A stretch of DNA of 43,162 nt from Actinocrinis puniceicyclus (GTDB lineage Bacteria; Actinomycetota; Actinomycetes; Streptomycetales; Catenulisporaceae): positions 1 through 43,162 of the forward strand of contig NZ_JAGSXH010000048.1 of the NCBI RefSeq assembly GCF_018283645.1, read 5' to 3'. The first letter of the stretch is position 1; the number at the start of each line of letters is the position of its first letter. Of this stretch, positions 14,283 through 22,129 are shown piece by piece. Under the pieces are notes generated by a model. The model was not told the origin of the DNA. It did no database searches and saw only the letters and a list, made by a program, of their open reading frames with translations. The position numbers and the translations under genes are program-made.

Positions 14283-17237
14283 TCACCCGGCGCGCGGCGT
14301 GCCAGGTTCGCCGAGCAGCAACTCGGGCAGCGTCGTCGGGGCGGGCGAGCCCTGCGGCGCGAGGTGCGCGTACTGGGTCGCGCAGGAGAAGCCGTCGATC
14401 ACCAGTGTCCGGTCGTCGCCGTCCGACTGGAGCTTCGGCAACCACTGCCGCCGCCCGATCGCGCGCGACACCGGTTCGTGTTTCGCGCTGAATCCGAATG
14501 AGCCGGCCAGGCCGCAGCATCCCGCGTCGAGCATGATCGCGTCGTAGCCGAGCGCGTCCAACAGCCGCCGATCGGCCTCGGCGGCGTGGACCGCGCGCGC
14601 GTGGCAGTGCGGATGGACCGCGACGCGCCGCGCCCCGGCGGCGCGGGCTAGCCTCGTGTGCGCTCCCGTCGCGAGCAGGTGTTCGGCGGGGGAGCGGGCG
14701 AGCCGCGCCAACCGGTCGGCCCGCGGGTCGTCCCCGAGCAGCTTCGGCAGCTCGTCGCGGAACGTCGCCAGGCAGCTGGGTTCCGGGACCACGACCGGTG
14801 TGCCCCGGGCGATGTAGACCTCGAGCACGTCGAGCAGGCGGCGCAGGGCGCGCCGAGCCAGGTCGAGCATCCCGGTGTCGTAGAGCGGGCGCCCGCAGCA
14901 CGCCCAGGAGGTCGGGACCGCGACCGTCTCTCCCGCCGCTTCGAGCACCGCCTTCCAGGCCAGGGCCAGCCCCGGACGGTAGGCGTCGGTGAACGTGTCC
15001 GGCCACAGCACGACGGTCGCGGCGTCGGGCGAAGGCCCGGCAGCACCGCGGATGCAGGAGTGCCGTCGCAGCGCGGTTTCGGCGAATCGCGGCGCTGGAC
15101 GCCGCGTGGTCACACCGGCGGCACGCCGCAACAGTACACTGATACCCGGCGCCGACAGCGCGGCGTTGGCCAGACGCGGCATGCGCGTGGCGACGCGGGC
15201 CAGCCACGGGATGAGGCCGAGTGCGTACATCTCGCGGGGCCGCGCGTGTCCGCGGTAGTACTGCGCGAGGAACTCCGCCTTGTAAGTGGCCATGTCCACG
15301 TGTGTCGGACAGTCCACCGCGCAGCCCTTGCACGCCAGGCACAGGTCCAGTGCCTCGCGCACGTCCTCGTTGCGCCAGGACTGAGGGGTGACCTCGCCCT
15401 GGAAGAGCTCGACGAGCAGCTTCGCGCGCCCGCGGGTGGAGTGCCGCTCGTCGCGCGTCACCCGGTAGGAGGGGCACATGACCCCCGCGTCGTCGCGGCG
15501 GCAGCGGCCCACGCCGACGCAGCGCTCCGCCGCCTGCTGCAGAGAGCCCTCGTCGTCGGCGAACGGGAAGAAACCGGGAAGCAGGGCACTGCTGCGATAG
15601 TCCGGGCCGAAGCGCAGGTTCGCGTCCAGGGGATAGGGATCGACCACCTTGCCCGGGTTCATCCGGCCGCGCGGATCGAACACCGCCTTCACCTGCCGGA
15701 ACGCATCGACCAGTTCGGGCCCGTACATCCGCTCCAGCAATTCGCCGCGCGACTGGCCGTCGCCGTGTTCCCCGGAGAGCGAACCGCCGAGGGAGACGAC
15801 CAGGTCCGCCGCCCGTTCGACGTACCTGCGGTACGCGCTCAGTCCCGCCGGGGTGTGCAGGTCGAAGTTGTTGCGGGTGTGCACGCAGCCCTGGCCGAAA
15901 TGCCCGTACCAGGCTCCTTCATAGCCGTACTCGCGCCAGAGCGTCGTGATCGCGCGCAGGTAGGTGCCCAGCTTGTCTGGAGGCACCGCGGCGTCCTCCC
16001 AGCCCTCCATGTTGTGTCCGCCGCTCTCGCGCAGCGCGGTGGCGCCGAGCCCTGACTCGCGGATCGCCCAAGCCTCGCGCTGCCGCGCCGGATCGTCGAG
16101 TCTCAGGACGCTGACACACGCCGGCAGGCCACTGACGAAGCGTGTGGTCCGCGCGTCGGCTTCGGCCGCGCTGTGCGCACCGAACTCGGCCAGCAGCCAG
16201 CCGCCGGAGCCCCGCTCCAGCGCCGCGTCGAGGTCGGGCAGAAGACGCAACTGCTCGGTGTTGAGCCGGTGCGCCCGCATCTGCCGGACCAGCGCCAGGT
16301 CGAAGCCCTCCAGGCCGATCAGCCTCTCGCCCGCCGTGCCCAGCACCGCGGGGACGGCGTCGGCGGCCTCGAAGACGCTCGGGTACCCGAGTACGACCAG
16401 GCGCCGGTGTGCCGGACTCGGGATCAGCCGCACGCTCGCCTCGGTGACCAGGACGCAGGTCGACTCGGTGCCCACCAGCAGCCGGGCCGCGTGCAGCGGC
16501 CGGCCGGGCAGGATCTGGTCGAGGTTGAACCCTGACACGCGGCGCGGCAGGTCGGGGAAGCGGTCGGCGACCAGGCCCGCATACCGCCTGCCGAGCTCGC
16601 GCAGCGACCCGAGCGGCCCGGCCTCCGGCGCCCCGGCCCGCACCAGGCTCGCGTACTGCTCCTCGTCGTACGACCCGAATTCGTATTGGGCGCCGCCGTA
16701 CGCCACGACGCGCAGCCGCTCCACGTTGTCCACGGTCTTGCCCGCGAACAGCGCGTGCGTGCCGCAGGAGTTGTTGCCGATCATCCCGCCGAGCGTGCAC
16801 CAGGCGTGTGTCGCCGGATCCGGGCCGAAGGTCAGACCGTGCTCCTCGGCGGCCCGGCGCAGATCGTCGAGCACGACTCCGGGTTGCACCCGGGCGGTGC
16901 GTGCCTGCGGATCCAGGTCCAGGATCGCCGTCATGTGGCGGCTGAAGTCGACGACGACCGCCTCGTTGCAGCCCTGCCCGGCCAGCGAGGTCCCGCCACC
17001 GCGGCCGATCACGGGCACGTCGTGCTCGGCGCACGTTCTCAGCGCGCTGACGACGTCGGCCTCGTCGCGCGGGAACACGACACCGATCGGCACCTGCCGG
17101 TAGTTCGAGGAATCCGTGGCGTAGACCGCGCGGGCACCGGAGCCGAAGTCGACCTCTCCGCGCACCGCGGCGCGCAGCGCGGCCTCGACGGACGCCGCCG
17201 TACCGCCGCGTTCAGCCGCGTTTCCGCGTTCAGCCAT
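14283..17237 (-). CDS. FAD/Fe-S 2-hydroxyacid dehydrogenase (D-lactate/D-2-hydroxyglutarate type)
   Basis: A 984-residue three-part flavoprotein like YdiJ and type II D-lactate dehydrogenases. Order: FAD-binding PCMH domain (residues ~40-270) with VPIGRGGGTSLAGQ and MIGNNSCGTHA; FAD-oxidase C-terminal domain with GHFGQGCVHTRNNF and GGSLSGEHGDGQSRGE; then two Fe-S cysteine motifs, CVGVGRC...MCP and CLACKGCAVDCP; then two CCG cysteine-rich repeats, WACCGRP and DAGCCGLAG, as in GlpC/GlcF. It should oxidise a D-2-hydroxy acid and pass electrons to the respiratory chain at the membrane face. D-lactate, D-2-hydroxyglutarate and glycolate cannot be told apart here. Its ATG overlaps the response-regulator stop by 8 bases, so it is the third gene of that operon. 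Confidence 0.92.
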   Translation of the reverse strand: MAERGNAAERGGTAASVEAALRAAVRGEVDFGSGARAVYATDSSNYRQVPIGVVFPRDEADVVSALRTCAEHDVPVIGRGGGTSLAGQGCNEAVVVDFSRHMTAILDLDPQARTARVQPGVVLDDLRRAAEEHGLTFGPDPATHAWCTLGGMIGNNSCGTHALFAGKTVDNVERLRVVAYGGAQYEFGSYDEEQYASLVRAGAPEAGPLGSLRELGRRYAGLVADRFPDLPRRVSGFNLDQILPGRPLHAARLLVGTESTCVLVTEASVRLIPSPAHRRLVVLGYPSVFEAADAVPAVLGTAGERLIGLEGFDLALVRQMRAHRLNTEQLRLLPDLDAALERGSGGWLLAEFGAHSAAEADARTTRFVSGLPACVSVLRLDDPARQREAWAIRESGLGATALRESGGHNMEGWEDAAVPPDKLGTYLRAITTLWREYGYEGAWYGHFGQGCVHTRNNFDLHTPAGLSAYRRYVERAADLVVSLGGSLSGEHGDGQSRGELLERMYGPELVDAFRQVKAVFDPRGRMNPGKVVDPYPLDANLRFGPDYRSSALLPGFFPFADDEGSLQQAAERCVGVGRCRRDDAGVMCPSYRVTRDERHSTRGRAKLLVELFQGEVTPQSWRNEDVREALDLCLACKGCAVDCPTHVDMATYKAEFLAQYYRGHARPREMYALGLIPWLARVATRMPRLANAALSAPGISVLLRRAAGVTTRRPAPRFAETALRRHSCIRGAAGPSPDAATVVLWPDTFTDAYRPGLALAWKAVLEAAGETVAVPTSWACCGRPLYDTGMLDLARRALRRLLDVLEVYIARGTPVVVPEPSCLATFRDELPKLLGDDPRADRLARLARSPAEHLLATGAHTRLARAAGARRVAVHPHCHARAVHAAEADRRLLDALGYDAIMLDAGCCGLAGSFGFSAKHEPVSRAIGRRQWLPKLQSDGDDRTLVIDGFSCATQYAHLAPQGSPAPTTLPELLLGEPGTPRAG

Positions 17238-17958
17238 GCCGCACCGCCCACAGCGCCGCCTGTGTGCGGTCCGCCACGCCGAGCTTCATCAGCACGTTGG
17301 ACACGTGCGTCTTGACCGTCTTCTCCGAGACGGTCAGAGCCCTGGCGATCTCCCGGTTCGAGCGTCCGCGCGCGATCAGGTCGAGCACCTCGCGTTCCCG
17401 TGTGGTCAGCTGTGGATCGCCGCCGTCGCCCTCGCCCCGCGGCGCGTCGGCGCCCAGCAGCGCCGCCGCCACCTCCGGGCCGAGCAACACGTGCCCCGCG
17501 GCCACCGCGCGGATCGCCGCCGCCAGCGCCGACGGCTCGACCTGCTTCGAGACGTATCCGCGGGCCCCGGCCCGGATCGCGGGCACCACCGTGCGGTACT
17601 CGCCGAAGCTGGTGACGATCAGCACTCTGCTTTCGACGGCGGCCTCGGCCATCAGCTCCATCGCGCTCACCCCGTCGACGCCGGGCATCACCAGGTCCAG
17701 CAACACCACGTCCGGGCGCAGCCGCTGCGCCAGCCGGACCGCCGCGGCGCCGTCCCCGGCCTCCGCGACCACCTCGATGTCCGGTTGCAGCTCCAGGAAC
17801 ACCCGAAGGCCCTGCCGCACCATCGGATGGTCGTCTGCGATCAGGACGCTGATCTTACCCGGGGCGCCCGCGCGCCGCCCGGCGTCCCGGTCCCGGATCT
17901 GGTCCTGTTCTTGGTACTGGTCCTGGACCTGGATCTGGTCCTCAGGCGGGCCGGCCAC
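17230..17958 (-). CDS. NarL/LuxR-family response regulator
   Basis: A 242-residue two-component regulator. Receiver domain starts at KISVLIADDHPMVRQG (acidic pocket), with phospho-acceptor D88 in VVLLDLVMPG and K in YVSKQVEPSAL. The C-terminal LuxR helix-turn-helix reads LTTREREVLDLIARGRSNREIA then SEKTVKTHVSNVLMKL. GTG at 17958 lies inside the 3' end of the kinase gene (17-base overlap), which argues for translational coupling. This start gives an unusual ~35-residue N-terminal tail rich in Asp/Gln (DQIQVQDQYQEQDQ), encoded by a short repeat. No alternative ATG is seen between it and the receiver domain. Confidence 0.93.
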   Translation of the reverse strand: MAGPPEDQIQVQDQYQEQDQIRDRDAGRRAGAPGKISVLIADDHPMVRQGLRVFLELQPDIEVVAEAGDGAAAVRLAQRLRPDVVLLDLVMPGVDGVSAMELMAEAAVESRVLIVTSFGEYRTVVPAIRAGARGYVSKQVEPSALAAAIRAVAAGHVLLGPEVAAALLGADAPRGEGDGGDPQLTTREREVLDLIARGRSNREIARALTVSEKTVKTHVSNVLMKLGVADRTQAALWAVRHG

Positions 17959-19147
17959 CGGGCACCTCCAACCGAACGGCGGTGCCCTCGCCCGGGGCGG
18001 AGGTCACCAGTACCCGCCCGCCGACGGAATCGGCACGCTCCCGCATCGAAGCCAGTCCGAGCCCCCGCTCGGCCGCGTTCGCGTTCGTGGCCGCGCCCGC
18101 ACCCGCGCCGGCTTGCGTCTCGAACCCGACGCCGTCGTCGACCACGGACAGGCGCGCTCCGCCCCGCGGCAGCGGGCCGAGCGTGATCTCGATCCGCTTG
18201 GCCCGCGCGTGTCGCAGAGCATTGTGCAGCGCCTCCTGCGCCACCCGCAGCACCACCTGCTCGTGCGCGGGAGGCAGAGCACTGATCGGCTCGTCGCGGA
18301 AAGTCACCCGGGGCCCGCCGCGCGACTGCTGCGCCCGGTCGAGCACGTCGATCTGCTTGCGCATCGCCACCGCCAGCCCGTCCTCGTCCAGCTCGGCGGG
18401 GCGCAGCTCGCCGACCGCCGCGCGCAACTCCTCGGCCGCGTCCTTCGCCAGCGCCGAGATCTGCCCGAGGTGCAGGCGTGCGCGCCGCGGATCGCTGTCC
18501 ACGAGCCCGCCCGCGGCCTCCGCGGTCAGCCGCAGCGCGAACAGCTTCTGCGCCACCGCGTCGTGCAGCTCCCGCGCCAGGCGGGTGCGTTCCTCGGCGA
18601 TCGCCAGCTCCCGCTCCCGTTCGTAGAGCCGGGCGTGCGTCAGCGCGATGGCAGCGTGCGCCGCCAGCACGGTCAGCAACTCCTCGTCCTGCTCGGTGAA
18701 GCCGCGCCCGTTCCCTGGCGGGGCGGTGTTGCCGAGGAACAGCGCGCCGAGGATCTCGTCGCAGTCGCGGATCGGCACGCCCAGGAACGCGGTCAGTCTC
18801 GGATGCGCCGCCGGCCACCAGGCGAAGCGCGGGTCCGCGGTGATGTCGTCGAGCCGTTGCGGCCGCGGATCGTGCAGTATCACCGAGAGCATCCCGTGCT
18901 GGCGCGGCAGCGGACCCATCGCAGCCCACTGCTCGTCGGTCATCCCCTCCACGAGGAAGCGCGCGAACGATCCCGCGCCGTCCGGCACGCCCAAGGCCGC
19001 GTACTCGGCCCCGACCAGCTCCCGCGCGGCGCGCACGATGCGGCGCAGCGCCTCCCCGGTGTCCAGGTGCCTGCTGATGGTCAGCACCGCCTGGCTCAGC
19101 TCGTGCAGCGTGGCCAGAGCCTGCGACCGGTCTGCGGTGGTGGACAC
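17942..19147 (-). CDS. GAF-domain sensor histidine kinase (HisKA_3 type)
   Basis: A 401-residue cytosolic kinase. A GAF domain spans about 20-165 (SQAVLTISRHLDTGEALRRI, then FLGVPIRDCDEILGALFLGN, then LLTVLAAHAAIAL). The HisKA_3 dimerisation helix carries the phospho-acceptor H195 in LARELHDAVAQKLF. The HATPase domain has an N box EALHNALRHARA, G1 DDGVGF and G2 GLGLASMRERA. It is of the DevS/NarX-like family but with one GAF domain and no membrane segment, so the signal is likely cytosolic (a small ligand or redox cue). GTG at 19147 is preceded by weak GGTGGACGG. It forms an operon with the response regulator and dehydrogenase that follow. Confidence 0.93.
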   Translation of the reverse strand: MSTTADRSQALATLHELSQAVLTISRHLDTGEALRRIVRAARELVGAEYAALGVPDGAGSFARFLVEGMTDEQWAAMGPLPRQHGMLSVILHDPRPQRLDDITADPRFAWWPAAHPRLTAFLGVPIRDCDEILGALFLGNTAPPGNGRGFTEQDEELLTVLAAHAAIALTHARLYERERELAIAEERTRLARELHDAVAQKLFALRLTAEAAGGLVDSDPRRARLHLGQISALAKDAAEELRAAVGELRPAELDEDGLAVAMRKQIDVLDRAQQSRGGPRVTFRDEPISALPPAHEQVVLRVAQEALHNALRHARAKRIEITLGPLPRGGARLSVVDDGVGFETQAGAGAGAATNANAAERGLGLASMRERADSVGGRVLVTSAPGEGTAVRLEVPGGRPA

Positions 19148-19202
19148 CCGTCCACCGTAGCGCGCCGCCCCGGATCCGCAGATCGGCCGCTGCTGCGTCC
19201 GA

Positions 19203-19214
19203 GGTCCTAGGACC
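19203..19214. promoter_or_regulatory. perfect 12-bp palindrome GGTCCTAGGACC
   Basis: GGTCCTAGGACC is a perfect palindrome in the 135-base gap between the kinase start (minus strand) and an SDR gene (plus strand). Its position and symmetry suit a dimeric NarL-type regulator, possibly the operon's own response regulator. This is inference; the half-site differs from the DevR consensus. Confidence 0.35.
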
Positions 19215-19282
19215 CATGGACGAGCCGCGGTCCGGTCGGCCGACCGATCCGCGCGCCGGGCCGCCGGGGCGAGAGTCGAGCC

Positions 19283-20098
19283 ATGACGGAAACACCGACA
19301 CGCACACCGACACGCACAATGCCACTGACACGCACCACGCCACAGGCGGCAAAGACCATCGGCGCGGCCGGCCCGCGCAAGCCGGTCGCGCTGATCACGG
19401 GCGCCTCCCGCGGCCTGGGGCGCGCACTGGCCGGGGCGCTGGCCGAGGACGGCTGGAACCTGGTGCTCACCGCGCGCGGCGCGGCGCAGCTCGACGAGGC
19501 CGCCGCGCAGCTGTCCGCGCTCACGCGGATCGCCGCACTGGCCGGTTCCGTCGTGGACGACGACCACCGCGTCGCGCTGGCCGAGGCCGCCGCCGAGCTG
19601 GGCGGCGCCGACCTGCTGGTCAACAACGCCTCCACTCTCACCGGCTTCGATCTGGACGGCGCCGCACTGCCCACCCTCGGCGCGTTCCCGCTGACCGGTC
19701 TGCTGGAAACCTTCGAGGTCAACGTGCTCGGACCGATCGCGCTGACACAGCTGGTGCTGCCACAGTTGCGCCGCAGCGGCGGCGCGGTCATCAACCTCTC
19801 GTCGGACGCGGCCGCCGAGGCGTACGCGGGCTGGGGCGGCTACGGCGCGAGCAAAGCGGCACTGGACCACGCCTCCGCCGTGCTCGCCGTGGAAGAGCCG
19901 CGACTGCGCGTGTGGGCCGTGGATCCCGGCGATATGCGCACCCGGATGCACGAGGAGGCGTTCCCCGGCGAGGACATCTCCGACCGTCCGCTACCCGAAA
20001 CAGTCATCCCGGCGTTTCGCCTGCTGCTGCGCGACTGGCCGCCGTCCGGTCGTTACCGCGCCGTCGACCTGCTGGCGACGATCAAGGAGTCCGTCTGA
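19283..20098 (+). CDS. short-chain dehydrogenase/reductase
   Basis: A 271-residue classical SDR. The cofactor motif TGASRGLG begins near residue 37, NNAS follows, and the catalytic set is S in VINLSSDA with Y and K in YGASKAAL. The first ~33 residues (TETPTRTPTRTMPLTRTTPQ) are a repetitive Thr/Arg/Pro tail, so the real start could be downstream at the ATG encoding MPLTRTTPQ. The TGA stop overlaps the queA ATG, so the two are translationally coupled. The substrate is unknown; the end of the protein is of the ketoacyl-ACP-reductase-like type with a PGDMRTRMHE loop. Confidence 0.88.
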   Translation: MTETPTRTPTRTMPLTRTTPQAAKTIGAAGPRKPVALITGASRGLGRALAGALAEDGWNLVLTARGAAQLDEAAAQLSALTRIAALAGSVVDDDHRVALAEAAAELGGADLLVNNASTLTGFDLDGAALPTLGAFPLTGLLETFEVNVLGPIALTQLVLPQLRRSGGAVINLSSDAAAEAYAGWGGYGASKAALDHASAVLAVEEPRLRVWAVDPGDMRTRMHEEAFPGEDISDRPLPETVIPAFRLLLRDWPPSGRYRAVDLLATIKESV

Positions 20099-21297
20099 TG
20101 ATGCTGATTCGTGACGGCGCGTCTCCGTGGGAGTCCAGCACCGGAGCAGGCGCGACCATACGCACGGACTTCGATTTCTCCGTGCCCGACGAGCTTTCAG
20201 CCCATGCGCCCGCCGAGGCGCGCGGGCTGCGCAGGGACGAGGCACGCATGCTGGTCGGGGAACGCACCAGGCTGAACCTCTCGCACCACACGGTCGCTGA
20301 CCTGCCACAGGTGCTACGGCCGGGAGACCTGCTGATAGTAAACAACTCCGCTACGCTCCCCGCGGCCCTCAAAGGCACGCTTCCGGACGGTACGCCGGTG
20401 GCGGTGCACGTGTCGGCGGCGCGACCAGGCGCTGGAGGGGAGCACCTGGTCGAACTGCGCCGGCCACGCGCGGGCAGCAGCGTTCCCTACGCATTCACCG
20501 GGACACCCGCGCAATCGAACACGCCGGCGGTGCCCTCTCCGGCCCGGCCCGGCCTGCGGATCGCGCTGCCCGGCGACGCCTCGCTCGAACTGGCGGCGGC
20601 CTTCACGCAGCGGCTCTGGTATGCACGCTTTCGGTTCCCGAGCAGGGGCGGCGAACCGGGAGCGCGGCGCTCGACGATTTCGGCGGATCCGGTGCAGCAA
20701 TACCTCGGCCACCACGGCAAGCCGATCCGATATTCGTATGTCGACCGGGACTGGCCGTTGTCCGCTTATCAGAGCGTGTTCGCGGCGGAACCGGGCAGCA
20801 GCGAGATGCCCAGCGCCGCGCGCCCGTTCACGCCCGAGCTGGTCGCGGCGCTCGTCGCCCGCGGCATCCTCGTCGCGCCGATCACGCTGCACACCGGGCT
20901 GGCGTCACCCGAGGCGCACGAAGCGCCGTATGCCGAGCGCTACCGCGTGCCGGACAGCACCGCCCGCCTGGTCAACCACGTGCACGACTGGGGCGGTCGG
21001 GTCATCGCGGTCGGCACCACGGCCGTGCGGGCGCTGGAGAGCGCGGCGGATGCGCGCGGCCGAGTGCACGCCGCCGACGGCTGGACCGAGCTGATCATCA
21101 CTGCGCACCGCGGCGTTCGCGCCGTGGACGGGTTGCTCACCGGCTGGCACGAGCCGCGTGCCTCGCACCTGCTGATGCTGGAGGCCGTGGCCGGCCGCCC
21201 GCTGCTGGACCTCTGCTACGCCGAGGCGATTCGGGAACGCTACCTATGGCACGAGTTCGGAGACGTGAACCTGTTGCTGGCCGGCCGCGCGCGCTGA
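20098..21297 (+). CDS. queA: S-adenosylmethionine:tRNA ribosyltransferase-isomerase (QueA)
   Basis: A 399-residue QueA-family protein. In the queuosine pathway QueA moves the ribosyl part of SAM onto preQ1-modified tRNA to give epoxyqueuosine. Family blocks: FDFSVPDELSAHAPAEARG, DLLIVNNSATLPAALKG, LTHTGLA-type ITLHTGLASPEAHEAPYAER, and ITAHRGVRAVDGLLTGWHEP then LCYAEAIRERYLWHEFGDVNLL. ATG at 20098 overlaps the SDR stop (TGATG) with AAGGAG upstream at 20085-20092. No tgt, queF, queG or queC is in the window. QueA homologues without other queuosine genes occur in actinobacteria, so it may act elsewhere (uncertain). It is somewhat longer than the E. coli enzyme (356). Confidence 0.92.
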   Translation: MMLIRDGASPWESSTGAGATIRTDFDFSVPDELSAHAPAEARGLRRDEARMLVGERTRLNLSHHTVADLPQVLRPGDLLIVNNSATLPAALKGTLPDGTPVAVHVSAARPGAGGEHLVELRRPRAGSSVPYAFTGTPAQSNTPAVPSPARPGLRIALPGDASLELAAAFTQRLWYARFRFPSRGGEPGARRSTISADPVQQYLGHHGKPIRYSYVDRDWPLSAYQSVFAAEPGSSEMPSAARPFTPELVAALVARGILVAPITLHTGLASPEAHEAPYAERYRVPDSTARLVNHVHDWGGRVIAVGTTAVRALESAADARGRVHAADGWTELIITAHRGVRAVDGLLTGWHEPRASHLLMLEAVAGRPLLDLCYAEAIRERYLWHEFGDVNLLLAGRAR

Positions 21298-21328
21298 CGC
21301 GGCGGCCGCCGAACCGGCACAGACCCGT

Positions 21329-21871
21329 TCAGTTCGAGCCGGTGGAGGCCGCGGCGAGGCCCACGACGATGCCGACGAAAACGATCCCGTAGCCGACGGC
21401 CAACCAGGTGGAGCGGTGCCGGCGTACCGTCACCGCCCCGATCGCCGCGGCGGCCGCGGCCAGCGGCGAAACGAACAGCGGCAGGGCGAACTCGGCCCAC
21501 GCGCCGTTGGCCGAACACAGTGCCGAGCCGTTGGGGGTGCAACCGGTGACGGTGGACAGTATCCCGGCGGCGAAACACAGCAGCGCCCCGGCCACCGCGA
21601 CCAGCGGCAGCAGCAGCGCCGCGCAGCCGATGCCGCCGGTGACCGGTCGCGGGCCGCGCGGGGCCGCGGCCTCGTGCGGGCCCTGGTCGCCGCCCTGGTC
21701 GCCGCCCTGGTCGGCGGTCTCCGCGGCGGGCTGCCCGGCGGCTTCCCCGGCGGGTTGCGGGTCCGGTGGCGCAGCGGCCTCGTCCGCAGTGGACGCGTCA
21801 TCTCGGCCGGGCGCCTGGTTCGAACCGTCGTCGCGCTCGGTTCCGGCTGCCGGGCCGTCCTGGGCTTCCAC
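21329..21871 (-). CDS. small membrane protein with acidic Ala/Pro-rich N-terminus
   Basis: A 180-residue protein I do not recognise. Residues 1-75 are a disordered, acidic Ala/Pro/Gly/Gln-rich tail (including DQGGDQGGDQGPHEAAAP). The rest contains about three hydrophobic segments: GIGCAALLLPLVAVAGALLC, FALPLFVSPLAAAAAAIGAV and LAVGYGIVFVGIVVGLAAA. Two cysteines flank a short external loop (TGCTPNGSALCS). GTG at 21871 follows AGGGAGGGG. It is the divergent neighbour of the DUF885 gene across a MITE-like repeat. Function unknown; several actinobacterial integral membrane proteins have this layout. Confidence 0.75.
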   Translation of the reverse strand: MEAQDGPAAGTERDDGSNQAPGRDDASTADEAAAPPDPQPAGEAAGQPAAETADQGGDQGGDQGPHEAAAPRGPRPVTGGIGCAALLLPLVAVAGALLCFAAGILSTVTGCTPNGSALCSANGAWAEFALPLFVSPLAAAAAAIGAVTVRRHRSTWLAVGYGIVFVGIVVGLAAASTGSN

Positions 21872-21949
21872 GCTGCCACCCCTCCCTTTGGATTGGGCAT
21901 TGTATGCGCTCGCACACCAGTCCAGGGAGACCCCGCCTTCGCGGCGCGT

Positions 21950-22040
21950 CCTAGGCGGTGTTGGGGAATGCCTCAAGGGGCGAATCCGGCAAAGCGGCGG
22001 TCGAATCGTTGCCTTGATACATTCCCCAACACCGCCTAGG
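21950..22040. mobile_element. MITE-like element with 21-bp perfect terminal inverted repeats and flanking CTAG
   Basis: Bases 21950-21970 and 22020-22040 are perfect reverse complements (tip GCGGTGTTGGGGAATG after CTAG). Pairing continues inward with TCAAGG/CCTTGA after a two-base mismatch. The centre is 49 bases with no gene. CTAG at both outer ends fits the target duplication used by IS5-type transposases, although it is also part of the palindrome. It lies in the shared promoter region between the membrane protein gene and the DUF885 gene. Alternative reading: a large regulatory hairpin. The inner sequence is unlike a coding region. Confidence 0.6.
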
Positions 22041-22129
22041 TGCGGCCGAGGCCGGCCGCGCTTTGAAGGAGTCTGAGTCAGGGGCGCTCGGGGCTTGCAT
22101 ACCCGTCCAGGTGCGGCAAGGATCACCCC

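Noticed and set aside
14658-16055. Long plus-strand frames antisense to the FAD/Fe-S gene
   Set aside because: They mirror a clearly coding minus-strand gene with conserved motifs; long antisense frames are expected at this GC content.
17264-19210. A 648-codon plus-strand frame over the kinase and regulator genes
   Set aside because: Antisense to two genes with complete two-component motifs; low-complexity Arg/Ser composition.
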